This document shows positions 54,740 to 62,343 of a stretch of 64,000 nt of DNA, piece after piece (position 1 is the stretch's first letter; every line of letters starts with the position of its first letter). The notes below the pieces were generated by a model. That model saw only the letters and a list, made by a program, of their open reading frames with translations, searched no databases and was not told the DNA's origin. The stretch comes from Ruminococcus sp. (GTDB taxonomy: Bacteria; Bacillota; Clostridia; Oscillospirales; Ruminococcaceae): contig JAILFN010000053.1 in the NCBI GenBank assembly GCA_024697545.1, positions 1-64,000 of the forward strand. Reading direction: 5' to 3'. Position numbers and translations under genes: made by a program.

Positions 54740-54768
54740 TTGTTAAAGCTCGTGATATGTGTTATAAT
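54740..54768 (+). promoter_or_regulatory. Promoter of the GTPase-NYN fusion gene
   Basis: TTGTTA (54740-54745), a 17-base spacer and TATAAT (54763-54768), divergent from the recJ promoter. The leader is short, with no Tet(M)-type attenuator. Confidence 0.82.
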
Positions 54769-54809
54769 CAAAAGGATACAGATGAACGAAAGAAAAGGGA
54801 GGGTGAGAT

Positions 54810-57374
54810 ATGTCAGAGATCAATAAAAAGCTGACTATCGGTATACTTGCCGACGTTGACGCGGGAAAGACGACGATCTCCGAGGCTATGCTCTATCTTG
54901 CGGGTGCTGTAAGGAGCCGCGGCAGGGTGGACGACGGCAGCACCTTTCTCGATACCCACGAGCTTGAACGGGCAAGGGGCATAACGATATTTTCAAAGCA
55001 GGCGGTGTTTGAGTATGGGGGTACCCGCTTTTATCTGCTCGACACCCCCGGGCACGCCGATTTTACCGCCGAGACCGAACGCGCGGCAATGGTGCTCGAT
55101 CACGCGGTCATGCTGATAAACGGCTCGGACGGAGTGACGGCACACGCCCTGTCGCTCTGGAAAACGCTTCGCAGCAGGAACGTCCCTACGTTTATTTTCG
55201 TCAACAAGACCGACCTTGCGGGCTTTGACAAGGCAGCGGTCATGCAAAACCTGACAAGGCGGCTGGGCGATGCCGTCGTGGATTTTGATGCCGACCCAGA
55301 CGAGATAGCCGAGGAAGCCGCAGTCTGCGATGAACAGCTGCTCGAAGTGTTCGACCGCACGGGGAGTATCCCCGAAAGCGAGCTTGCGGCGGCGGTCGCA
55401 AGATGCTCGGTCTTCCCCTGCATATTCGGCTCGGCGCTCAGGTCCGATGGAGTTGACAAGCTGCTCGGACTTCTTTGCAGCCTTACCCGTGCTCCGCATT
55501 ACGGTGATACATTCTCCGCGAAGGTGTATAAGATAGAGCGCGATTCCGAAGGCAAGAGGATGACCGTCATGAAGCTGACGGGCGGAAGTCTTTCTGTCCG
55601 CGATGTTATCAGATACCGCGCCGCAGACGGATCGTATATCGAGGAGAAAGCCGCGCGTATACGCATTTACAGCGGCGGCAGAGCAAACGAGCTGCGTACC
55701 GCCGAAGCGGGCGATGTCATAGCCGTGCCGGGACTGACCGCTACATACGCGGGCATGACGATAGGCGGCACCGAGGAAACGTCCGAGGTCTCAGGTGAGG
55801 CTTCGATATGCTGTGCCGTTTACCCGCCCGAGGGCTGCGACAGCTATACGCTTCTCATGAAGCTGCGCGAGCTTCGTGAGGAGGATCCCTCGCTCTGCGT
55901 GCATTTCAATGAAAAAACTCAGGAGACCGAGGTCAGCCTTTCGGGAGAGCTGCGAACAGAGGTGCTGCGGCATGAGATAAAGCGCCGCTACGGTCTTGAC
56001 GTTACTTTCGGCAGCGGGCGTGTGCTTTATAAGGAGACTATAGGTGCGCCCGTGGAGGGAGTGGGGCATTTCGAGCCGCTGCGCCACTATGCCGAGGTGC
56101 ATCTTGTGCTGACACCTCTCCCCGAGGGCAGCGGCATAGTCTATGATTCCGCCGTCCCCGAAGACAGGCTCGACCGCAGCTGGCAGAACCTTATACTGTC
56201 AAGCCTTAAAGCCAAAGAGCATATCGGTGTGCTGACGGGAAGCCCGATCACCGATATGCGTATCACCCTTACCGCAGGCAGGGCACACACAAAGCATACC
56301 GAGGGCGGCGACTTCCGCGAGGCTTCATGGCGTGCGCTGCGTCAGGGACTCATGAAAGCACGCAATATCCTGCTTGAACCGTTTTACAGCTTTGCGCTCA
56401 GAGTTCCCGCAGCTCAGGTCGGCAGGGCGCTCACAGACCTCGATGCCATGCACGCCGAGTTCTCACAGCCCGAACCCGACGGCGATATGCAGCTGATAAC
56501 GGGCAAGGCTCCCGCCGTCAGGCTGAAAAGCTACGCTGCCGATGTCGCAGCCTACACCCGCGGCAGCGGCTCGATCTATACCGAGCCTGCGGGCTACTTC
56601 CCCTGTATAAATGATAAGGAGGTCATAGCCGAGATGGGCTACGACCCCTGCGCGGATCTTGAAAATACCCCCGATTCCGTCTTCTGCTCGCACGGCTCGG
56701 GCGATGTCGTAAACTGGGCGGAGGTGGAGAAGTATATGCACCTGCCCGCAACGCTTGCCGATGACAAGCCCGTGCCTGTCTCCGCGGAACGCAGCCGCAA
56801 GATAAGCCTTGGCGACGATGAGCTTCGCAGGATAATGCAGAAGATAGCCCCCGAAAAAGAAAAGATCTCCGATGAGGAGGAGAGCCGCCGCTCACGCGAG
56901 AAGGCAAAGGCGGCAGCCGCAAAGTCGGTAAAGCCCGACACCCGCCCCCGCCTGCTGCTTGTGGACGGATATAACATCATCTTTGCATGGGAACAGCTGC
57001 GCGGGCTTGCGGGCGTGAATATCGACTCCGCCTGCGCGAAGCTTGCGGATATACTCTCAAACTATGCGGGCTTCAAAGGCATTGACGTAATGCTCGTCTT
57101 TGATGCCTACAAGACACCTGCCGTCACCCCGCATAAGGTCACAGCCGATTCCATTGAGGTGGTCTACACAAGGTCGGGGCAGACGAGCGATGCTTTCATA
57201 GAGAGCTTTTGCAGCGAGAATCGCAAGAAGCTGAGGATAAAGGTGGCGAGCAGCGACGGCATGGTGCAGATGTCGGTGATGCGCTGCGGCGCTCTGAGAA
57301 TGTCCGCCCGCGAGCTTGAGCTTGAGGTCGCCCGCACCGAAGCTCTGATAACCGAGATCATTTCGGCAGACTGA
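54810..57374 (+). CDS. Tet(M)/EF-G-like translation GTPase fused to a YacP/Rae1-type NYN RNase domain
   Basis: An 854-residue protein in two parts. Residues 1 to about 650 follow ribosomal-protection proteins. There is a G domain (ADVDAGKTT at 14-22, RARGITI, DTPGHADF, NKTD), then domains II-V with the PLRHYAEV block near 425. After a charged linker (about 670-710), residues 713-850 form an NYN domain close to Bacillus YacP/Rae1, a ribosome A-site mRNA endonuclease. It shows LLVDGYNIIFAW, MLVFDAYKT, SGQTSDAFIE, ASSDGMVQ and GALRMSARELELEV, with the catalytic Asp kept. I infer a factor that enters the A site and cuts mRNA. It could still be a tetracycline-protection relative. GGGAGG binding site. 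Confidence 0.9.
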   Translation: MSEINKKLTIGILADVDAGKTTISEAMLYLAGAVRSRGRVDDGSTFLDTHELERARGITIFSKQAVFEYGGTRFYLLDTPGHADFTAETERAAMVLDHAVMLINGSDGVTAHALSLWKTLRSRNVPTFIFVNKTDLAGFDKAAVMQNLTRRLGDAVVDFDADPDEIAEEAAVCDEQLLEVFDRTGSIPESELAAAVARCSVFPCIFGSALRSDGVDKLLGLLCSLTRAPHYGDTFSAKVYKIERDSEGKRMTVMKLTGGSLSVRDVIRYRAADGSYIEEKAARIRIYSGGRANELRTAEAGDVIAVPGLTATYAGMTIGGTEETSEVSGEASICCAVYPPEGCDSYTLLMKLRELREEDPSLCVHFNEKTQETEVSLSGELRTEVLRHEIKRRYGLDVTFGSGRVLYKETIGAPVEGVGHFEPLRHYAEVHLVLTPLPEGSGIVYDSAVPEDRLDRSWQNLILSSLKAKEHIGVLTGSPITDMRITLTAGRAHTKHTEGGDFREASWRALRQGLMKARNILLEPFYSFALRVPAAQVGRALTDLDAMHAEFSQPEPDGDMQLITGKAPAVRLKSYAADVAAYTRGSGSIYTEPAGYFPCINDKEVIAEMGYDPCADLENTPDSVFCSHGSGDVVNWAEVEKYMHLPATLADDKPVPVSAERSRKISLGDDELRRIMQKIAPEKEKISDEEESRRSREKAKAAAAKSVKPDTRPRLLLVDGYNIIFAWEQLRGLAGVNIDSACAKLADILSNYAGFKGIDVMLVFDAYKTPAVTPHKVTADSIEVVYTRSGQTSDAFIESFCSENRKKLRIKVASSDGMVQMSVMRCGALRMSARELELEVARTEALITEIISAD

Positions 57375-57399
57375 GCCCCGACGGCAGCTGCAAAATGGC

Positions 57400-57428
57400 A
57401 AAAAAAAGAGCCTACACGGTGTAGGCTT
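57400..57428 (-). terminator. Terminator of the small RNA
   Basis: AGCCTACA (57409-57416) and TGTAGGCT (57420-57427) form an 8-bp stem; on the minus strand eight T follow. It may also stop the GTPase-NYN transcript, though no T run exists on the plus strand. Confidence 0.9.
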
Positions 57429-57524
57429 GAGATGAAATGAAATAAAACTATGTGTAGAACAAAAGAAAGGAGACAACAAAACGGATGTTAGCATCAATCA
57501 TTAAATGAATGACTATTTAACATC
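57400..57524 (-). ncRNA. Candidate small regulatory RNA (about 125 nt)
   Basis: Bounded by a perfect promoter and a strong terminator on the minus strand. The RNA would begin with a hairpin (GATGTTA ... TAACATC with inner TCATT/AATGA). It continues as an unpaired CU-rich stretch containing GTCTCCTTTCTTTT and ends in the AGCCTACA/TGTAGGCT terminator. A 5' stem, an anti-Shine-Dalgarno segment and a terminator are the usual parts of a trans-acting Gram-positive sRNA. No coding frame with a start signal is present. It lies just downstream of the GTPase-NYN gene in the opposite direction. Confidence 0.68.
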
Positions 57525-57530
57525 AATTAC

Positions 57531-57559
57531 ATTATATACTATTTTCGGTCACTTGTCAA
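57531..57559 (-). promoter_or_regulatory. Promoter of the small RNA
   Basis: Minus strand: TTGACA (57554-57559), a 17-base spacer and TATAAT (57531-57536): a perfect sigma-A consensus with no gene behind it other than the RNA. Confidence 0.9.
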
Positions 57560-57699
57560 GAATTTTTTGCTGAAAATGCAAAAAGATGTACGGTTTCAGC
57601 GTTATGCACAATTCCAAACACATAATTTTCACGAAACCAACACCCTTTTTGTATAAATTTTTACTCATTTTCTATTATTTTCTTTTTTTTCGCATTTTC

Positions 57700-57728
57700 T
57701 TGATTTTTTTTCCATGTTATGGTATACT
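57700..57728 (+). promoter_or_regulatory. Promoter of the membrane protein gene
   Basis: TTGATT (57700-57705), a 17-base spacer and TATACT (57723-57728). Confidence 0.7.
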
Positions 57729-57760
57729 AAAAGATATCTCTGAAGAAAGGCGGGAGAGCT

Positions 57761-58795
57761 TTGAAACATATTGCTAAGGCTAAGAATAACAAAAGACGAC
57801 AGGGCTCTTCCGTGATGCCGCAGGCGGTCGAGTGCGTCCTTGCGGTGCTGGTCATGCTGATATCGGCAACGGCTGCGGGACTGGGCTTTATCATAATAGC
57901 AGGCTCGAGCGTGGCAAGGGTGCTCGTGGGACTTTGTAGCTGCGTGCTGGTCATACTTCCCGCATTCGTCACAAAGACCTTTGCCGTGCTTACGGGTTTT
58001 CGGAACAGAAGGACGCTCTGCCTGCTCTCGGCAGCGGGCTTCCTCATTTCGCTTTATCCGCTGCTTTGCTTCTTCGTCAGCCATGATTATGAGATGAGCG
58101 TTTACAGGTATATGAAAACCAGCCGCGCCGATGTTTATTACTTCGGCGGGCTTGATGAGATAAAGAAGGACTATGACAGCACCGAGGACTATATGTATCA
58201 CATGAAGCAGGCACCCGCTTCTATCGTGCTGCAAAGCATGAGCCGCGACAAGCTGCATGAGCTGAGTTCCGAAGACCTCGGTACTATAATCAATGAGAGC
58301 CTCTGGGATTACTGCGGCTTTGATGAGATACTCGGTGCCACAGCCGATGAAGTCCACGATTCGATGGAGCAAGCCGCAGGAATGAACGCCTATGACTTCA
58401 CATTCGATTACCGCGGCCTCAGCCCGAAGGATCTGAAGTATATGCTCAAAAACCCGAAGGCTATGTTTCAGGAGCTCTCGCTGCTGTTTATGGGCGGCGA
58501 TCATTCTGATTCGCCCGCCGTGCTGGTGTTCTACTTCGCGGGTCAGCTGTTCGCCCTTTACATGATCTCGCTGCATTTCGATGTCAATGAAAAGGGTCAG
58601 CTCGTGTATCTATATGAAAAGCACGAACGTTCATTCGTCGGGGACAGCATAGCGTTTATCAAAAGCGCCTACGGCAGGGAAGGCAGAAAGCATCCCGATA
58701 AACGCACCAAAGACCGCATCCCCGCCGCCGAACCGCCCGATGTCAGCCCCGCGGAGGCAGCGCTCGGTCCTGCCGATGATAAAGCAAAAAAATAA
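57761..58795 (+). CDS. Membrane protein of unknown function (TTG start)
   Basis: A 344-residue protein with a basic N-terminus and three hydrophobic helices within the first 105 residues. A mixed soluble domain (about 110-240) follows, then another hydrophobic stretch near 250-265 and a Lys/Pro/Ala-rich tail. TTG 57761 is the start suggested by GAAAGGCGGGAG just upstream; an ATG 18 codons later is the alternative. No family is recognised. It forms its own unit with a promoter and a bidirectional terminator shared with mscL. Confidence 0.65.
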   Translation: MKHIAKAKNNKRRQGSSVMPQAVECVLAVLVMLISATAAGLGFIIIAGSSVARVLVGLCSCVLVILPAFVTKTFAVLTGFRNRRTLCLLSAAGFLISLYPLLCFFVSHDYEMSVYRYMKTSRADVYYFGGLDEIKKDYDSTEDYMYHMKQAPASIVLQSMSRDKLHELSSEDLGTIINESLWDYCGFDEILGATADEVHDSMEQAAGMNAYDFTFDYRGLSPKDLKYMLKNPKAMFQELSLLFMGGDHSDSPAVLVFYFAGQLFALYMISLHFDVNEKGQLVYLYEKHERSFVGDSIAFIKSAYGREGRKHPDKRTKDRIPAAEPPDVSPAEAALGPADDKAKK

Positions 58796-58833
58796 CCGCC
58801 GAAGAGCTTTTGAGCTTCGGCGGTATGTTTTTT
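58795..58833. terminator. Bidirectional terminator between convergent genes
   Basis: ACCGCCGAAG (58795-58804) and its complement ending at 58824 form a 10-bp or longer stem. T runs lie on both sides (TTTTTTG on plus, TATTTTTTT on minus). Confidence 0.92.
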
Positions 58834-58848
58834 GTTATACGTTATAAG

Positions 58849-59343
58849 TTACGCCTTTACCTCTACGTTAGTCTCTAACAAAGATGATGTGCAGTGAGGG
58901 CAGCGTGTAGCCTCGATCTTGATATCTTCCATCAGGCAGTAAGGGCAGGTCTTGGTGGTGGGGGCAGCCTCTTCCTCGTTCTTCTTGGCAAGAGCAGCAG
59001 CCTTCTCAACAGCGCCGTTGATAGCCTTGAGCATGAGGAACAGAATAAGCGCGATAACGATGAAGTTGATGACCGCCGAAATGAAGGAGCCGTAGTCGAA
59101 CTCTACGTTGCGGAGAGTGAACTTTCCGCCCACTACCTGCATAACGCCGTTCTCATCCTTCTTGGCACCGCCCGTTACAACGCCGATCAGAGGATTGATG
59201 AAGTTGTCGGTAAGAGATGTCACGATGTTGCCGAACGCAGCACCGATGATAACACCTATCGCCATGTCCATAACGTTGCCCTTGAGCGCGAACTCCTTGA
59301 ACTCACTCATAAAATTCTTGATAAAACCTTTCTTTTCAGCCAT
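58849..59343 (-). CDS. mscL: Large-conductance mechanosensitive channel with a C-terminal zinc ribbon
   Basis: A 164-residue MscL that opens under membrane tension to release solutes in hypo-osmotic shock. The first helix GNVMDMAIGVIIGAAFGNIV and the second helix (about 75-97) match the family. The final 40 residues after the cytoplasmic helix form a C-x2-C ... C-x2-C ribbon (CPYCLMEDIKIEATRCPHC) not found in E. coli MscL but seen in some Clostridia. ATG 59343 is the family start with a GGGAG site; the ORF start at 59523 lies beyond the promoter. Confidence 0.95.
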   Translation of the reverse strand: MAEKKGFIKNFMSEFKEFALKGNVMDMAIGVIIGAAFGNIVTSLTDNFINPLIGVVTGGAKKDENGVMQVVGGKFTLRNVEFDYGSFISAVINFIVIALILFLMLKAINGAVEKAAALAKKNEEEAAPTTKTCPYCLMEDIKIEATRCPHCTSSLLETNVEVKA

Positions 59344-59407
59344 ATTAAAGCACTCCCTTAAATAAATATTTGCAACGCGGTAAAGCACTGCATTTTTTAC
59401 GATAAAA

Positions 59408-59436
59408 ATTATAACATATTTGAGATGCAAAGTCAA
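59408..59436 (-). promoter_or_regulatory. Promoter of mscL
   Basis: Minus strand: TTGACT (59431-59436), a 17-base spacer and TATAAT (59408-59413). Confidence 0.88.
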
Positions 59437-59530
59437 CAGTTTTTTGTCAAATAATGTGCTTTTTTGTATATCATACCCGATATCTGCCGAAGAGAACTCT
59501 TGAAAAATGAACGAAAGTTCCAAAAAACTA

Positions 59531-59559
59531 TTGACATATCACATAAATCATGGTATAAT
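59531..59559 (+). promoter_or_regulatory. Promoter of glgA
   Basis: TTGACA (59531-59536), a 17-base spacer and TATAAT (59554-59559): full consensus. Confidence 0.92.
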
Positions 59560-59635
59560 ATGTTAAAACAGTTTGGTTATTATAATGAACGAAAAATGAT
59601 ATATCTATCAAATATACAGAAAGGAATCTTTTGAT

Positions 59636-61078
59636 ATGAAAAATATTCTTTTTGCTTCGTCAGAGGTCGTACCTTTTATCAAGACAGGCGGTCTTGCGGA
59701 TGTTGCGGGCTCGCTGCCAAAGTGCTTTGATAAGAGATATTTCGATGTAAGGGTCATTCTGCCAAAATACGCCTGCATTCCGCAGAAGTTGAAGGACGGC
59801 ATGGCTTACAAGACCCATTTCTATATGTACTTCAACGGTCAGAACCGCTATGTCGGTGTTCTTGAATCTCAGTACGAAGGCATAACCTTTTACTTTATAG
59901 ACAATGAATACTACTTCAACGGCGATAAGCCCTACGGCGACTGGCACTGGGATATCGAGAGGTTCATGTTCTTTGACAGATCGGTGCTTTCGGCGCTGCC
60001 GCTTTTAGGCTTCCGCCCCGATATCATACACTGCCACGACTGGCAGACGGGTCTTATACCCGTGTACCTGCATGACAGCTTTCAGGGCGGCGAGTTCTTC
60101 CGCGGCATAAAGACGGTCATGACGATACACAACCTTAAATTCCAGGGCAACGAGAATGCAGAACGCTTCAAGAAGCTTTCGGGGCTTTCAGATTACTACC
60201 TGACCTACGACAAGCTGCTTCATCAGCGTGACGGCAATATGCTCAAAGGCGGTATCGTCTATGCCGACGCTGTGACCACCGTTTCCGATTCCTATGCGGA
60301 GGAGATCAAGACGGGCTTTTACGGCGAGGGGCTTGACGGTCTTCTTCGCGCAAGGAGCCATGATCTTCGCGGCATCGTAAACGGCATCGACTATGATGCG
60401 TTCGACCCTGCAAAGGATGATATGATAGCCTGCAAGTACGACAAGAACACGGTGACTGAGGGAAAGCTCGCCAACAAGCGTGCTTTGCAGCAACAGCTGG
60501 GGCTCACCCGTGATGATAACAAGTTCATGATAGGCATAGTCAGCCGCCTTACCGACCAGAAGGGCTTTGACCTCATAGCTTACATGATGGAGCGCTTTTG
60601 CCAGCAGGATCTTCAGATCGTGGTGCTGGGCACGGGCGACGGCAAGTATGAGGATATGTTCCGCCATTTTGCATGGAAGTATCCCGACAAGGTCTCGGCG
60701 AACATTTATTACAGCGAGGAGATGTCACACAAGATATATGCCGCTTCCGATGCTTTCCTTATGCCTTCGCTGTTTGAGCCCTGCGGTCTTTCACAGCTGA
60801 TGTCGCTGCGCTACGGCACTCTGCCCATCGTGCGCGAGACAGGCGGTCTGAGGGACACCGTCCAGCCGTATAACGTCTTTGAGAAGACGGGCACGGGGTT
60901 CAGCTTTACAAACTATAACGCCCACGATATGTATAACACCGTAATGTTCGCACATTCCATCTATGTGGTAAACCGTGAGGACTGGAACGGTATAGTCAGC
61001 CGCGCTATGTCCGCAGACTTCTCATGGCAGGCTTCCGCAAAGAAATATCAGGAGATGTACGACTGGCTCATCGGATAA
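59636..61078 (+). CDS. glgA: Glycogen synthase (ADP-glucose type)
   Basis: A 480-residue GT5 glycosyltransferase that extends alpha-1,4-glucan from ADP-glucose. The N-terminal domain has SSEVVPFIKTGGLADVAGSLPK with the ADP-glucose-binding KTGGL, and HCHDWQTGLIP. The C-terminal domain has IGIVSRLTDQKGFDL and the catalytic SLFEPCGLSQLMSLRYGT. It is a single-gene unit here; the branching enzyme and ADP-glucose pyrophosphorylase genes are not in the window. It is followed by a strong terminator. Confidence 0.96.
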   Translation: MKNILFASSEVVPFIKTGGLADVAGSLPKCFDKRYFDVRVILPKYACIPQKLKDGMAYKTHFYMYFNGQNRYVGVLESQYEGITFYFIDNEYYFNGDKPYGDWHWDIERFMFFDRSVLSALPLLGFRPDIIHCHDWQTGLIPVYLHDSFQGGEFFRGIKTVMTIHNLKFQGNENAERFKKLSGLSDYYLTYDKLLHQRDGNMLKGGIVYADAVTTVSDSYAEEIKTGFYGEGLDGLLRARSHDLRGIVNGIDYDAFDPAKDDMIACKYDKNTVTEGKLANKRALQQQLGLTRDDNKFMIGIVSRLTDQKGFDLIAYMMERFCQQDLQIVVLGTGDGKYEDMFRHFAWKYPDKVSANIYYSEEMSHKIYAASDAFLMPSLFEPCGLSQLMSLRYGTLPIVRETGGLRDTVQPYNVFEKTGTGFSFTNYNAHDMYNTVMFAHSIYVVNREDWNGIVSRAMSADFSWQASAKKYQEMYDWLIG

Positions 61079-61091
61079 AAGGATATCACCC

Positions 61092-61125
61092 GCCCGCATT
61101 CCTCAGAGGGATTGCGGGCTTTTTG
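61092..61125 (+). terminator. Terminator after glgA
   Basis: GCCCGCA (61092-61098) and TGCGGGC (61113-61119) pair, followed by five T. Confidence 0.88.
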
Positions 61126-61148
61126 CTTCATGAAAAGTTTACACTATC

Positions 61149-61180
61149 TTGTCAACCAAATAATAAAAAGAGGTTGACAA
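61149..61180. promoter_or_regulatory. BirA-type operator of bioY
   Basis: TTGTCAACC (61149-61157) and GGTTGACAA (61172-61180) are a perfect inverted repeat separated by 14 bases. This matches the layout of the Firmicute biotin operator (TTGTnAACC-N14/16-GGTTnACAA). The right half covers the bioY -35, so a bound repressor would block transcription when biotin is plentiful. Confidence 0.85.
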
Positions 61181-61202
61181 ACATTCCCGCGTGTGTTATA
61201 CT
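61174..61202 (+). promoter_or_regulatory. Promoter of bioY
   Basis: TTGACA (61174-61179), a 17-base spacer and TATACT (61197-61202), overlapping the operator. Confidence 0.9.
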
Positions 61203-61237
61203 ATCATACGTCAAAATATCACAAGGAGTGTTTTAAA

Positions 61238-61807
61238 ATGTCTGAAGCAGTTATGAAAAAGAATAAGTTTTCCGTCATTGAGCTTGTGTATATGGCTATG
61301 TTCGCAGCTCTGATGGCGGTATGCTCGTGGGTGAGCATACCCGCGCCCGAACCGTTCGTGCCGTTTACCATGCAGACGTTCGGGGTGTTTATCACCCTTC
61401 TGATGCTCGGCGGAAAGCGCGGCGGTATGTCGATACTGGTATTTATCCTGATGGCAGCGGTGGGGCTTCCCGTGCTGGCCGGGTTCTCGGGCGGTATCGG
61501 GGCGCTGCTCGGAGCGACCGGCGGATACATACTCGGCTTCCTTATCGCCTCACCGATATATATCGCAGGCGAAAAGCTGCTCGGTGATAAGCAGTGGGTC
61601 AAGGCGGTATCGCTCCTGCTGGGGCTTATCGTATGCTATGCTTTCGGTACGGCTTGGTTTATGGTAGTCTACACAAAGAATACGGGTGCTATAGGTCTCG
61701 GCGCGGCGCTTAGCTGGTGCGTCCTGCCGTTCATTATCCCCGATATCGCAAAGCTCATGCTTGCATGGGGACTTGCGGCTCTGCTGAAAAAAAGGATAAA
61801 CCTGTGA
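61238..61807 (+). CDS. bioY: Biotin transporter BioY (ECF substrate-binding subunit)
   Basis: A 189-residue polytopic membrane protein that captures biotin for the ECF transporter. It shows ELVYMAMFAALMAVCSWVSI followed by PAPEPFVPFTMQTFGVFI, the GGKRGGMSILVFILMAAVGLP segment and GGIGALLGATGGYILGFL, all BioY signatures. About six hydrophobic helices are visible. The shared ECF energising subunits (EcfA/A'/T) are not in the window. ATG 61238 has an AAGGAG binding site. The operator upstream supports the biotin assignment. Confidence 0.95.
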   Translation: MSEAVMKKNKFSVIELVYMAMFAALMAVCSWVSIPAPEPFVPFTMQTFGVFITLLMLGGKRGGMSILVFILMAAVGLPVLAGFSGGIGALLGATGGYILGFLIASPIYIAGEKLLGDKQWVKAVSLLLGLIVCYAFGTAWFMVVYTKNTGAIGLGAALSWCVLPFIIPDIAKLMLAWGLAALLKKRINL

Positions 61808-62175
61808 AGCTGCGTCCGCACCACGCCCTCTGCGTGCAGTTTTTCGAGGGCAAGGGCTACTCGGCTGAGTTCACGGAGAGTATGTGCCGTGTGACGGAGC
61901 GCCTGGCGTCGGAAGATCCCGTGATCGAGCTTACCCTTTCGGCGGACGTTATATGCTCCGCCTGTCCGCACAATGTCGGCGGGGTATGCGAAAGCAATGC
62001 AAAGGTCGCGATGTATGATGCTGCCGTGCTGAAAGCGGTGTCCGCAGAGAAGGGAAGCGTCATGCCGTGGAGCAGGCTTTCAAGCTCGGTGCATGAAAAG
62101 ATCATCGACTGCGGCAGGCTCTCCGACATATGCGGCGACTGCGTTTGGGCAGGGATATGCGGTCCAAAAGCCTGA
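61804..62175 (+). CDS. DUF1284 domain protein
   Basis: A 123-residue cytoplasmic protein. The start KLRPHHALCVQFFEGKGYS is the DUF1284 signature. Six or more Cys (CSACPHNVGGVC ... ICGDCVWAGIC) suggest an iron-sulfur or zinc site. Translation begins at GTG 61804, overlapping the bioY stop (GTGA), so the two are coupled. Function is unknown; the position suggests biotin-linked expression, not necessarily a biotin role. Confidence 0.85.
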   Translation: MKLRPHHALCVQFFEGKGYSAEFTESMCRVTERLASEDPVIELTLSADVICSACPHNVGGVCESNAKVAMYDAAVLKAVSAEKGSVMPWSRLSSSVHEKIIDCGRLSDICGDCVWAGICGPKA

Positions 62176-62204
62176 GCTGCACAAAGACAGATAACAACAG
62201 ATCG

Positions 62205-62230
62205 GGGCGGTCACAGACCGCCCTTTTATT
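62205..62230 (+). terminator. Terminator of the bioY unit
   Basis: GGGCGGT (62205-62211) and ACCGCCC (62217-62223) with a CACAG loop, followed by TTTTATT. Confidence 0.88.
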
Positions 62231-62262
62231 ATTGCTCTTTTGCTAACGTAATGATCGTTTAG

Positions 62263-62305
62263 AGATCGGCACTGTATTGACAATTCAGCCGATCTGTGGT
62301 AACAT
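62263..62305 (+). promoter_or_regulatory. Promoter of the dockerin gene with an overlapping inverted repeat
   Basis: TTGACA (62277-62282), a 17-base spacer and TAACAT (62300-62305). AGATCGGC (62263-62270) and GCCGATCT (62288-62295) form a perfect 8-bp inverted repeat around the -35, a likely binding site for a regulator. Confidence 0.65.
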
Positions 62306-62343
62306 TATGTGTGTCGTCATTTGCAAGTAAAGGAGTAGTGACA

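Larger units (their letters stand above)
57375..57760. other. Intergenic region with a minus-strand small RNA
   Basis: 386 bases with no protein gene. They hold a minus-strand promoter, RNA and terminator (57400-57559), then a very T-rich stretch and the plus-strand promoter of the next gene (57700-57728). A 7-codon ORF at 57484 behind AAAGGAGA is probably only the complement of the RNA's CU-rich segment. Confidence 0.6.

Noticed and set aside
57484-57507. Seven-codon plus-strand leader peptide behind AAAGGAGA
   Set aside because: No plus-strand promoter, and the apparent binding site is the complement of the CU-rich loop of the minus-strand RNA, which has a full promoter and terminator.
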